64,000 nucleotides of DNA. It comes from Actinomadura chibensis NBRC 106107. GTDB lineage: Bacteria > Actinomycetota > Actinomycetes > Streptosporangiales > Streptosporangiaceae. This document shows, piece after piece, positions 37,991-46,656 of the stretch. The stretch is taken from positions 22,183-86,182 of the forward strand of contig NZ_BCQP01000020.1 of NCBI RefSeq assembly GCF_001552135.1, given 5' to 3'. The translations under genes were made by a program, and so were the position numbers. The first letter of the stretch is position 1; every line of letters begins with the position of its first letter. The notes below the pieces were generated by a model. That model saw only the letters and a program-made list of their open reading frames with translations, ran no database searches and was not told the origin of the DNA.

Positions 37991-40900
37991 TCAGGGGGTG
38001 GTGCCGTCGGCGCGGGCCAGGGCGAGTGCTTCGCCGTGGGGGAGGGCGGCGCCGCGGCCGAACTCGGCGTCGAAGACGTCGTCCTTGAGAGCGTTCTTGA
38101 CCTGCGACGACACGTGGGCGACGGCGGGGTCGGCGGGGAGTCGGCCGCCGTTCGCGGCGGCGGCCGTGCCGAGCAGCAGCGCGGCCCGGCGCGCGTCGCC
38201 CTCGGCGAGCGCCACGGCCGCCAGCCCGGCCGCCGCGAACGCGCGGTGCCGGAAGACCGGATGGTCGAACGCCGTGTCCAGCGACTCGTGCAGCAGCTCC
38301 CGCGCCCGCTCCACGTCGCCCTCGGCGAGCGCGACCCAGGCGAGCCCGGTCACCGCCGTCCCCCGGACCGCGACGGCGATGAACCGCTCGGACGCGTACC
38401 CCGTCAGCGCCGTCTCGTACAGCCGCCGCGCGCCGGCCGTGTCGCCGCCGAGCCGCGCGACGTCGCCGAGCCCCTGGTAGCCGCCCGCGACCTTGTCCGG
38501 CGTCCCGGCCCGGCGGGCCAGCTCGACGCCCCGCTCGAACGCGGCCCGCGCCTCGTCCAGCTCCCCGCCGTGCAGGTGGACGTAGGCGCGCTGGTAGAGC
38601 AGGTCGGCGGTGTCCTCCAGCGCGCCGAGCAGCTCCATCTGCCCCAGCGCCTCGTCCAGCAGGGCGAGCGCCCGCTCCCGGTCGCCGCGCCAGTCCGCGA
38701 TCTGCGCGAGGGTGTCGAGCGAGTTCGCCGCGCCCCACCGGTCGCCGCACTCGCGGAACCCGCGCGCCGCCTCCGCGCAGGCGCGCTCCGCCCCGGCCAT
38801 GTCCCCCGCGAACTGGGCGACGAAGCCGTCGCTCATCTTCACCAGCGCCCGCGACCAGGCGTCGTCCCCGATCTGCTGGGCGAACACCGCGTTGTCGGTG
38901 CGCTCGGGCCCGGCCGCGAGCGCCCACATGACGATCGCCACCGGATACCGCAGCCGGCGCCTGATCCCGTGCAGGACCGTCTCCGCCCGGTCCAGCCACG
39001 CCACCGCCTGCTCGCCGGACACGCCGCCCGACACGGCGTTCGTGACGCAGAGGACGTACTCCTCTTCCAGCCCGTCCGGGGGGTCGGCGCCGACCGCGTC
39101 CAGTAGCGCGGCCGCCAGCGGCGCGCCCTCCACCCGGCCGCGCAGCCACCAGTACCACGACAGCGCCGCGGTCAGCCGCAGCGCGAGCGCCGGGTCCGGC
39201 CGGATCGAGCGGCGCAGCGCCGCGTGCAGGTTCCCGTGGTCGGCCGCGAGCAGCGTCAGCCATTCGAGCTGCTCGGCGGTCCGCAGCAGCGGGTCGGCGC
39301 GCCCGGCCAGCGCGAGGAAGTACTCGGCGTGCGCCCGCTCGAACCGCTCGGTCTCCCCGGCCTCGGCGAGCCGCTCCGCGCAGAACGCGCGGACCGTGTC
39401 CAGCATCCGGTACCGGACGCCGTCGCTCTGCAGCAGCGACTTGTCGGCGAGGCTCGCGACCGCGTCGGCCGCGTCGTCGTCCCGGCACACCCCGGCCGCG
39501 GCCTCCAGCGTGAACCCGCCGGAGAACACGGTGAGGCGGCAGGCGAGGGTCTGCTCGGCCGCGTCCAGCAGGTCCCAGCTCCACTCGACGACGGCGCGCA
39601 GCGTCTGGTGCCGGGGCGCGGCCGTCCGGTCGCCGCGCGACAGCAGCCGGAACCGGTCGTCCAGCCTGGTCGCGACGTCCCGCACCGGCAGCGACCGCAG
39701 CCGCGCCGCGGCCAGTTCGATCGCCAGCGGCAGGCCGTCCAGGGCCCGGCAGATCCGCAGGACGTCGCGCACGTTGCCCTCGTCCACCGCGAACCCGGGG
39801 CGCACCGCCTCCGCCCGGTCGAGGAACAGCCGCACCGCCGGGTACGCCGCGACCTCCCGGGCGGGCGCGCCCTCCGGCGGCAGCTCCAGCGGCGGCAGCG
39901 GGCGCAGCGCCTCGCCGGTGATCCCGAGCGCCTCCCGGCTGGTCGCGAGGACCCGCAGGTCCGGGCAGGCGCTCAGCAGCCGGTGCGCGAGGCCCGCGAC
40001 GGACGCGACGACGTGCTCGCAGTTGTCCAGGACGAGCAGCACCCGCCGCCCGTCCAGCGCCGTCCGGACCCGCTCCACCGCGTCCGGCGCCCGCCCGCCC
40101 TGCGCCGGGAGCATCCCGCCCTCGCGCAACCCGAGCGCCCCCAGCAGCGCCTTCGGCACCTCGTCCGGCGCGACGGGTGCGAGGTCGACGAAGCAGACGT
40201 CGCCGCGCTCCCGCCCGGCCGCCTCGACCGCCAGCCGCGTCTTGCCCGCGCCGCCCGGGCCGAGCAGCGTGACGAGCCGCCCCTCCGCGAGCATCTTGCC
40301 GACCCGGCGGAGCTCCTCGTCCCTGCCGACGAAGCTCGTGAGCTGCGCCGGAAGGTTGGCCCGCGGCGCCCCGCCCCCATCGCCGCGGCCGCCGCGGTCG
40401 CCTCGGCCGTAGCGGTCGCCTAGGCCGCCGTGGTCGCCGCGCAGGATCGCGACGTGCACGTCCGCGAGCTCCCTGGACGGGTCGGCGCCGAGCTCCTCGG
40501 CGAGGATCCGCCGCCCGTCCTCGAACACCGCGAGCGCCTCCGCCTGCCGCCCGCACCCGTGCAGCGCCCTCATCAGCAGCGCCCGCGCCCGCTCCCGCAG
40601 CGGCCGCGCGTCCACCAGCTCGCGCAGCACCGGGACGACCGCCTCGGCCTCCCCGGTCGCGAGCCGCGCCGCGCCGTACTCCTCGACGACCGACGCCCGC
40701 TCCTCCTCCAGCCGCGCCGCCTGCGCCTCCGCGAAGGGCGCGCTCACGTCCGCCAGCGCGGGCCCCCGCCACAGCCCGAGCGCCTCCGCGAACAGCTCGG
40801 CCGCCACCTCGTGCCGCCCGGCCGCCAGCTCCCGCCGCCCGTCCTTCGCCAGCCGCTCGAACCGGAGGGCGTCGACGTCGTCCTCCCCGGCCACGATCCG

Positions 40901-41158
40901 GTACCCGGCCGGACGTCCCTCGACCAGCGCCGCGTCCCCGAGCCCCCGCCGCAGCCGCGACACCTGCGACTGCAGCGCGTTCGCGGCCCCGCTCGGCGGC
41001 TCGGCCCCGTACAGCCCGTCGATCAGCCGCTCGACCGGCACGACCCGTCCCGCGTCCAGCAGCAGCATCGCGAGCAGCGCCCGCACCGCCGGCCCGCCCA
41101 CGCCCGCGACCGCCCCGCCGACCCGGGCCTCGACCGGCCCCAGAACCCCGAACCGCAT
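37991..41158 (-). CDS. AfsR/SARP-type transcriptional regulator (wHTH-BTAD-ATPase-TPR)
   Basis: 1055 aa from ATG 41158, where GGGAGG precedes the start and the winged helix begins directly (MRFGVLGPVEARVGG). Order: OmpR-type DNA-binding domain 1-90, bacterial transcriptional activation domain 95-240, a Gly/Arg-rich linker, an NB-ARC-like ATPase (SFVGRDEELRRV, Walker A LLGPGGAGKTRLA, VLLVLDNCEHV, ATSREALGI, DGLPLAIELAAARLR), and C-terminal TPR-like helices. These regulators activate secondary-metabolite genes. None of the window clusters is directly adjacent, so its target is unknown. Confidence 0.93.
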   Translation of the reverse strand: MRFGVLGPVEARVGGAVAGVGGPAVRALLAMLLLDAGRVVPVERLIDGLYGAEPPSGAANALQSQVSRLRRGLGDAALVEGRPAGYRIVAGEDDVDALRFERLAKDGRRELAAGRHEVAAELFAEALGLWRGPALADVSAPFAEAQAARLEEERASVVEEYGAARLATGEAEAVVPVLRELVDARPLRERARALLMRALHGCGRQAEALAVFEDGRRILAEELGADPSRELADVHVAILRGDHGGLGDRYGRGDRGGRGDGGGAPRANLPAQLTSFVGRDEELRRVGKMLAEGRLVTLLGPGGAGKTRLAVEAAGRERGDVCFVDLAPVAPDEVPKALLGALGLREGGMLPAQGGRAPDAVERVRTALDGRRVLLVLDNCEHVVASVAGLAHRLLSACPDLRVLATSREALGITGEALRPLPPLELPPEGAPAREVAAYPAVRLFLDRAEAVRPGFAVDEGNVRDVLRICRALDGLPLAIELAAARLRSLPVRDVATRLDDRFRLLSRGDRTAAPRHQTLRAVVEWSWDLLDAAEQTLACRLTVFSGGFTLEAAAGVCRDDDAADAVASLADKSLLQSDGVRYRMLDTVRAFCAERLAEAGETERFERAHAEYFLALAGRADPLLRTAEQLEWLTLLAADHGNLHAALRRSIRPDPALALRLTAALSWYWWLRGRVEGAPLAAALLDAVGADPPDGLEEEYVLCVTNAVSGGVSGEQAVAWLDRAETVLHGIRRRLRYPVAIVMWALAAGPERTDNAVFAQQIGDDAWSRALVKMSDGFVAQFAGDMAGAERACAEAARGFRECGDRWGAANSLDTLAQIADWRGDRERALALLDEALGQMELLGALEDTADLLYQRAYVHLHGGELDEARAAFERGVELARRAGTPDKVAGGYQGLGDVARLGGDTAGARRLYETALTGYASERFIAVAVRGTAVTGLAWVALAEGDVERARELLHESLDTAFDHPVFRHRAFAAAGLAAVALAEGDARRAALLLGTAAAANGGRLPADPAVAHVSSQVKNALKDDVFDAEFGRGAALPHGEALALARADGTTP

Positions 41159-41759
41159 CCCCCAATCCTCCCGCACGATCCCGATGATCCGGTTACGCGG
41201 CCACCTCGTCCAGAGCAGCCCTCACGCTTCTCCGAAAGCCACCGGCGAACACACCGAAAGCCCCCAACGAACGCGCGTCGGCAGCCTCCTCCGCGTCCCC
41301 GGAGCCGACGCACTGAAGCCAAGCCGGAAAGCGCCGTTTCCCGACGGTGAGCCGGTCCGCCTCCCCGGGCGGGGCGACGCCATCGCGAACGGCGCCGAGC
41401 CGAGCGTCGCCTCCGCGACTTACGCGTCGAATCCACGGAGTTGACGGGCTGGAGCCAGATCAGGAGGCGCCGTTTCTCGACGGTGAGCCGGTCCGCCTTC
41501 CCGTGCGGGGGGACGCCATCGCGAACGGGGCCGAGCCGAGCCGTCGCCTCCGCGACCTGTGCGTTGAACGTCCCGGCCAGCCGTCCGGCGATCTCGGGGA
41601 GGATGCAGCCGCCGTACTTCGCCTGCAGCGGGGGCGCGCAATCCCGTCCCGCTGAACGAGCCCTGAGCGATCTTGCCAGCCAGCAGCCCGCACCGGGACG
41701 TGAGGAAGCGGCGCGAACTCACCAATTCAGTGATGTCACGTCAATAATTCTCCTGATTT
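41159..41759. other. 600-base gene-free region with a tandem duplication
   Basis: Lies between the start of the AfsR-like gene and the stop of the large helicase gene, both on the - strand, so it should hold the AfsR-type promoter. The only structure seen is the 95-bp duplication listed separately. Short open frames here are low-complexity and not conserved between repeat copies. Confidence 0.6.
41331..41562. repeat. Two copies of a ~95-bp sequence, 136 bp apart
   Basis: GCGCCGTTTC(C/T)CGACGG begins both copies (41331 and 41467), and similarity continues for about 95 bases at roughly 90 % identity, through CGACGCCATCGCGAACGG and GTCGCCTCCGCGAC. One copy carries a single-base indel, so they are not kept in one reading frame. 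Non-coding. Confidence 0.75.
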
Positions 41760-44700
41760 CTATATCCCATCTGGGATGAACGTTTTGGCGGTGATTTCTG
41801 CGTCGGGATCGAGATCGGGACGGAAAGTCGCCGGTTCAAGGTTCAGTGGGGACTGGCCGGTGTTCTCGGGGGCGTCCTCCGGGGTGATGCCGAGTGATTC
41901 GAGTAGCGGCCACAATGCGGACGTCGCCGCTTCGGGATCGCGGTAGAAGGCGCTGCCGCGGACGCGCCAGAAGCGCCAGCCGAGCCGTTCCAGGACGGTC
42001 TGGCGGCGCAGGTCGTCCTCCCACTGGTCGGGGCCGTGGAACTTGTCGCCGTCGCATTCGATGGCGAGCTTGCTCGCGAGGTTATGGCCGCCGCGGACGA
42101 CCAGGTCGATCCGGAGATTGCCCACCGGGTGCTGCGGCGTCACCATGTACCCGCGGGCGAGCAGCATCCGCAGGACGCGGCGCTCGAAGTCGGAGTCGCA
42201 GCGGGCCTCCAGGTCGTGGGCGAGGTCGGCGGAGCGCTGGCCGTCGGCGGCGTAGCGGATGAGCTTGGCCCGCTGGTCCTCGGGGTGCAGGCGGTGCGGC
42301 TGGACGCTGTGGAACACCCACATCTGGTCGCGGGCGCGGCTGGCGGCGACGTTGATCCGCTGCTCGTACCGCCGGGACGTGAACGGCGCGCCGACACCGT
42401 CCGACACCACGCTGATGAAGACGACGTCGCGCTCGTCGCCCTGGAAGCCGTAGGAGTCGCCGCAGCGCAGCAGGCGCCGCTCGTACTCCTCCGGGCCGAG
42501 CTTGGCGAGCAGGCGCTCGTCGATGAGCTGGGCCTGGCGGCTCGTCCCGAGCAGGGAGATGACGCCCATGGAACGGCCGTCGTAGGCGGGGTCGGCGCAG
42601 CACTGCACCACCTGGTCGACGAGCGCGTCCGCCTCGGCCTCGTTCACGTTGCCCTGCGCGGTGTCGCGGCGGACGCCGTCCGGGACGTAGACGGCGCGGA
42701 CGGCGGGCCCCGGCAGCCGGTCGGCGGACTCCTCCCGCAGCGGCTGGATCTCACCGCCGTAGTAGTGCTGGGACGAGAACTCGATGATGCGCGGCAGGCA
42801 GCGGAAATGCTCCCGCAGCCGCACCACGCCGGGGAACAGCCGCGCGGAGGCGTCGTAGAGGCTCGACTCCATGTCCAGGAGAAGGGCGTTGGGGAAGCTC
42901 GGCAGATGGGTGCGGATCAACTCGTCCACGCGGTCGCGGCGGACGCCGACCGCGGACGGGCTGATCTGCTTGTCGTCGCCCACCACGACGACCTTGCGGC
43001 CGAGCCCGAGCAGGCCGATCGCGAACACGTCGCACTGGCTGCTCTCGTCGACGATGACGACGTCGAACGGCGGCGCGGCTCCGGGGTCGAACGACTCGGC
43101 CACCCGGTAGTACGGCATGATCCACACCGGGACCGCGCCCATCGCCTCGGGCATCAGCCGCTGCGCCTCGGCTCGCCACTTGTTCGCGTTGACGCCCGTC
43201 CCCTTGCCGATCTTGCGGAGCGTCTGCAGCCAGCCGACGAGCGCCTGCCGCTCGGTGTGCCCGAGCCTGCGCTTCATGGCGAGCCACGCGGACCTGCGGG
43301 TCAGCTCCAGGGTGAGGCGGCGCCGCTCCTCCTGGGCGGCGTCGAGCCGTCGCTGCACCTGCCCGAGGTCGTCGGCGTCGATGATCGCGCGGACCCACGT
43401 CTCGGCCTGGCGCCACCGCCAGAGCCCGTCCGACTGGGCTGGGTCGCCGCAGGCGCCGGTGTCGCCGCCGGTCTCCACGATGCGCCGCGCCCATCGCGGC
43501 GCCACCGCGGTGAGGCGGTCGCGCAGGTCGGCGAGCCGCGCCACCTGCGGGCGGAGTGCGGTCAGCCGCGCGGCCGTGGCGAGGGCGGCGTCCCAGGCTT
43601 CGTAGTCTCCTCGTTCCAGGGCTGTCGTGAGGTCTGTCCATAGGGGACCGGCGCCGTCGCGTTCGCGTCCCTCGGCCAGGTAGCGGGCGAGGGAGTCGAG
43701 CTCCGCGCGCAGGTGCCGCTCCCGGGCCCGCGTCTCCAGCCCGCCGAGGACGGCGGTGAGCCGGTGCAGGTCGGCGGGCGTCGGCCGCGTGGGCACCGCC
43801 TCGGCGGCGATCACTCGGGCCAGCTGCGACCGCAGCCGCGGCCACTGATCCGTCTCCCACGCCAGCGCGGCGCGAACCCGCTGAACCTCCGCATCCACCC
43901 AGATCTCCACCGCCTCACCCGGCAACCCACCCCCGCCCGCCGAAACCGAAACACCACCCGACGCGACCGACCCCCCACCCACCGGGACGGGCGCCCCACC
44001 CTGCGGGACATGCGCTCCGCCCGGCGGGATGGGAGTGTTGCCCGGCAGAGCGGGTGCGCCGCCTTGCTGGACGGGTGTGCCGCCCTGCGGGAGGGGCTCG
44101 CCACCTGGCTTGAAGTGTGCGCCGCCCGGCAGGGCGGGTGCGTCACCCTGCTGGACGAGAGTGCCGCCCTGCGGGAGAGGTGCGCCGCCTTGCTGGACGT
44201 GTGCGCCGCCGCCCGGCGGGATGGGTATGTTGCCGGGCGGAGCGCCGAGGGCGGCGGTGAACTCGTCGTGCCAGAGGCGGGCGATCGTCTCGCGGCGGCG
44301 GCGGAGTTCCACGAATGCGATGATCTTGTCGATGTCGGCGGCGGTCCGCGGGGTCTCGCCGTCCAGGCTGGTGCCGTTGAGGAACTGGGCGAGCCCGCGC
44401 TGCACGAGCCCGGAGACCCGTTTGCCCTGCGTGAACCGCGCCCGCGCCTGCTCCAGCAGCCCGAGCGCCTCCCGGTACGGCGCGGGCGGCAGTTCGACCG
44501 CGGACCCGGCGATGCGGGTGCGGAGCCGGGCGCATTCGGTGATGTCCTCGACGAGCCTCCGCGTGTGCTCGGCCCAAAGCACGTGCCACTGCGGATTCTG
44601 GACGACCTGCTCGCGGAGCCGTTCGAGCCACGGCTCCGTCAGCCGGTCGAGCGAGCGGGCGGCGTGCCCGCACTGGTCGGCCAGCGCCGCGAGTTCCTCT

Positions 44701-46535
44701 TGGGGGACGCCGTCGACGCGGGCCAGGTCGGCGCCGCGCTCCGCCAGGCCCGCGAGGACTTCGCCGAGCCGCCGGAGCTCGTCCCGCCGCGCGGCGATCT
44801 CGGCGCTCGCGGGCAGCCGTCCGGCGGGCGGGAGGTCCATCGTCGCCGCGACCGCGTCGTCCCGCCCGATCGCGGCGGCGAGCGAGAACAGCTCGGTCAG
44901 TTCGGAGCCATTCAGCGGGCAAGCGGCCTCGGTCGTGAGCGGGTCGGGGACGCGATCAAGGGTGCTCTGATGCTCGGCAAGCCACTCGGCGACCTCCGCC
45001 GCGGAGCGCTCGAACCCGCCGATCTCCAGGCGCTCCCGCTCGCGCTCCAGCGACTCGCGGAGCCGCTTGCGCAGCAGCGCCACCTCTCCCTCGACCACGT
45101 CCAGCCGCTCGCGGAGCGCGGCCGTCGCCCGCTCCTCGCGCTCCTCGTCGACGCCGTCGGCGGCCGCCGTGATCGCCTGGACGGACCGCTGCAGCTCGGT
45201 GAGGTCGGCCGAGGACGAGCCCAGCACCGCGAGCGACAGGTCCCGCAGCTCGGCCGGGATCTTCTCGCGCAGCACGGCCAGCGCCTGGTCCTTGTGCGCG
45301 GTGACCAGCACCCGCTTGCCGTGCGCGACAAGGTGCGAGACGAGGTTCGCGATGGTGTGGCTCTTGCCGGTGCCCGGCGGTCCCTGCACGGTCACGCCGC
45401 TGTGCCGGGCGAGCTTGCGGGCGATCTGCTCCTGCTCGTCGTTCGCGGCGAGGGGCAGCAGGAGGCGCTCGGCGACCGGCGCCCAGTCGGCCTCGCCCGC
45501 CGCCAGGACGTCGCGCGCCGCGTCCTCCCCGGCGGCGAGCGCCACCATCGGGGCGGGCGGCCGGGCCCCGTTGGCGACGGACGCCTTGAGCTGCTCGAAG
45601 AAGCGCAGGAACATGACCCGCCGCCTGCGGACGAACAGCCGCCACGTCGCGGCCATGACGGGCGCGGGTCCCGCCTCCGGGAGCCCGGGACCCTCGTCCA
45701 GCCGGTCGTCGAGGCCGAGCGGCGCGAGGATCCGCCGGTACAGGGGGCGCGCCTCGTCCTGCGCCCACGGGTCGACCGGGTGGTCGCGGACCTCCTCGAC
45801 GACCGTGTTCAACCGGTCGAGACCGGGGACGCCGAGCCCCTGCACGCAGTCCAGCTCCAGCGCGGGCATCCCGTCGGGGACGATAGCGATCTCGCCGGTC
45901 CGCTCGTCGAACGCGATCCGGGCCCGCGTGATCAGTAACCGGTGGCAGACGCGCTGGCCGCCGGTCTTCCAGCCGAGGACTCCGTGGCCCCACACCAGCT
46001 CGTGGGTGGCCTCGTCCGTCCGCATCCGCTGGCGGAGCCGGAACAGCGTCTCGTACAGGCGCCGTGCCGCGACGGCCTCACGCGCGGCCTCCGCCCACGG
46101 CGTCCACACGTCGGCCACCCATCGATCGAACGCCGCGCGGATCCGCTCGGCCGCGTCGTCCTCGGCCGCCTCACCCTCGGCCGCGTCGTTCTCGGCCGCG
46201 TCGTTCTCGGCTGGGCCGCCGAGGCGCCGGGCGAGGTCGGCCGGGGCCTCGGGCGGCGTGTGCGGGTCGTCCCGGACGACGTCGCGGAACGGCTCGCGAA
46301 GCCCGGCGGGAAGACCGGGCGGCAGCGGTTTCGGGACCTTGCCCACCCGCAGCCAGGCGTCCCCGGCCGCCGCCCCGATCCGCACGCCGTCGTGCGACGG
46401 CAGCTCGTCCGGGGACACGACCATGTCGTGGTCCCCGACATGCCGGACGGGCTTGGCGTAGATCTCCTGGGCGAGCGCGCCCAGGTAGTCGTACAGATGC
46501 CCGATCCGTTCCCTGGTCAGTGTGTCGCCGCTCAC
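41760..46535 (-). CDS. SF1 helicase (COG1112/DNA2-like) with C-terminal Vsr-like nuclease
   Basis: 1591 aa, GTG start. N-terminal region 1-330 unassigned. Helicase: Walker A VQGPPGTGKSHT, VLVTAHKDQALAVLREKIP, a coiled-coil-rich insertion with many Arg/Glu/Leu residues, Walker B VVIVDESSQCD, VVVVGDDKQISP, LREHFRCLP, CGDSYGFQGDERDVVFIS and NVAASRARDQMWVF. A 100-residue Pro/Gly/Gln repeat interrupts the insertion. At the C-terminus NLRIDLVV, AIECDGDKFHG and VLERLGWRFWRVRGS fit the Vsr/MTES_1575-like nuclease fold, with Asp and Glu-X-Asp as probable metal ligands. Helicase-Vsr proteins of this type occur among antiphage systems. It is followed upstream by a HelD-like gene on the same strand. Confidence 0.9.
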   Translation of the reverse strand: MSGDTLTRERIGHLYDYLGALAQEIYAKPVRHVGDHDMVVSPDELPSHDGVRIGAAAGDAWLRVGKVPKPLPPGLPAGLREPFRDVVRDDPHTPPEAPADLARRLGGPAENDAAENDAAEGEAAEDDAAERIRAAFDRWVADVWTPWAEAAREAVAARRLYETLFRLRQRMRTDEATHELVWGHGVLGWKTGGQRVCHRLLITRARIAFDERTGEIAIVPDGMPALELDCVQGLGVPGLDRLNTVVEEVRDHPVDPWAQDEARPLYRRILAPLGLDDRLDEGPGLPEAGPAPVMAATWRLFVRRRRVMFLRFFEQLKASVANGARPPAPMVALAAGEDAARDVLAAGEADWAPVAERLLLPLAANDEQEQIARKLARHSGVTVQGPPGTGKSHTIANLVSHLVAHGKRVLVTAHKDQALAVLREKIPAELRDLSLAVLGSSSADLTELQRSVQAITAAADGVDEEREERATAALRERLDVVEGEVALLRKRLRESLERERERLEIGGFERSAAEVAEWLAEHQSTLDRVPDPLTTEAACPLNGSELTELFSLAAAIGRDDAVAATMDLPPAGRLPASAEIAARRDELRRLGEVLAGLAERGADLARVDGVPQEELAALADQCGHAARSLDRLTEPWLERLREQVVQNPQWHVLWAEHTRRLVEDITECARLRTRIAGSAVELPPAPYREALGLLEQARARFTQGKRVSGLVQRGLAQFLNGTSLDGETPRTAADIDKIIAFVELRRRRETIARLWHDEFTAALGAPPGNIPIPPGGGAHVQQGGAPLPQGGTLVQQGDAPALPGGAHFKPGGEPLPQGGTPVQQGGAPALPGNTPIPPGGAHVPQGGAPVPVGGGSVASGGVSVSAGGGGLPGEAVEIWVDAEVQRVRAALAWETDQWPRLRSQLARVIAAEAVPTRPTPADLHRLTAVLGGLETRARERHLRAELDSLARYLAEGRERDGAGPLWTDLTTALERGDYEAWDAALATAARLTALRPQVARLADLRDRLTAVAPRWARRIVETGGDTGACGDPAQSDGLWRWRQAETWVRAIIDADDLGQVQRRLDAAQEERRRLTLELTRRSAWLAMKRRLGHTERQALVGWLQTLRKIGKGTGVNANKWRAEAQRLMPEAMGAVPVWIMPYYRVAESFDPGAAPPFDVVIVDESSQCDVFAIGLLGLGRKVVVVGDDKQISPSAVGVRRDRVDELIRTHLPSFPNALLLDMESSLYDASARLFPGVVRLREHFRCLPRIIEFSSQHYYGGEIQPLREESADRLPGPAVRAVYVPDGVRRDTAQGNVNEAEADALVDQVVQCCADPAYDGRSMGVISLLGTSRQAQLIDERLLAKLGPEEYERRLLRCGDSYGFQGDERDVVFISVVSDGVGAPFTSRRYEQRINVAASRARDQMWVFHSVQPHRLHPEDQRAKLIRYAADGQRSADLAHDLEARCDSDFERRVLRMLLARGYMVTPQHPVGNLRIDLVVRGGHNLASKLAIECDGDKFHGPDQWEDDLRRQTVLERLGWRFWRVRGSAFYRDPEAATSALWPLLESLGITPEDAPENTGQSPLNLEPATFRPDLDPDAEITAKTFIPDGI
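43935..44232. repeat. Minisatellite encoding a Pro/Gly/Gln-rich linker inside the helicase
   Basis: Imperfect units around GCCGCCCTGCGGGA, GCCGCCTTGCTGGACG and GCCGCCCGGC alternate for about 300 bases. On the - strand they encode runs such as GGAPLPQGGT, VQQGGAPALPG and IPPGGAHVPQGG. A flexible linker that is probably length-variable. Confidence 0.8.
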
Positions 46536-46656
46536 GTGCGCCCCGTATCAGTTCGTTTCACCCCATATGACGCACAGCGTGGCAGAAAGGACCACCTCTC
46601 TAAGGATGGGCGCTCACGGCGTGCCCACCGGGGACGCGCCCCCCGCCGTCGGCCGC

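Noticed and set aside
41331..41562. Possible insertion-sequence remnant
   Set aside because: No transposase frame, terminal inverted repeats or target-site duplication; only two direct copies of a non-coding sequence.
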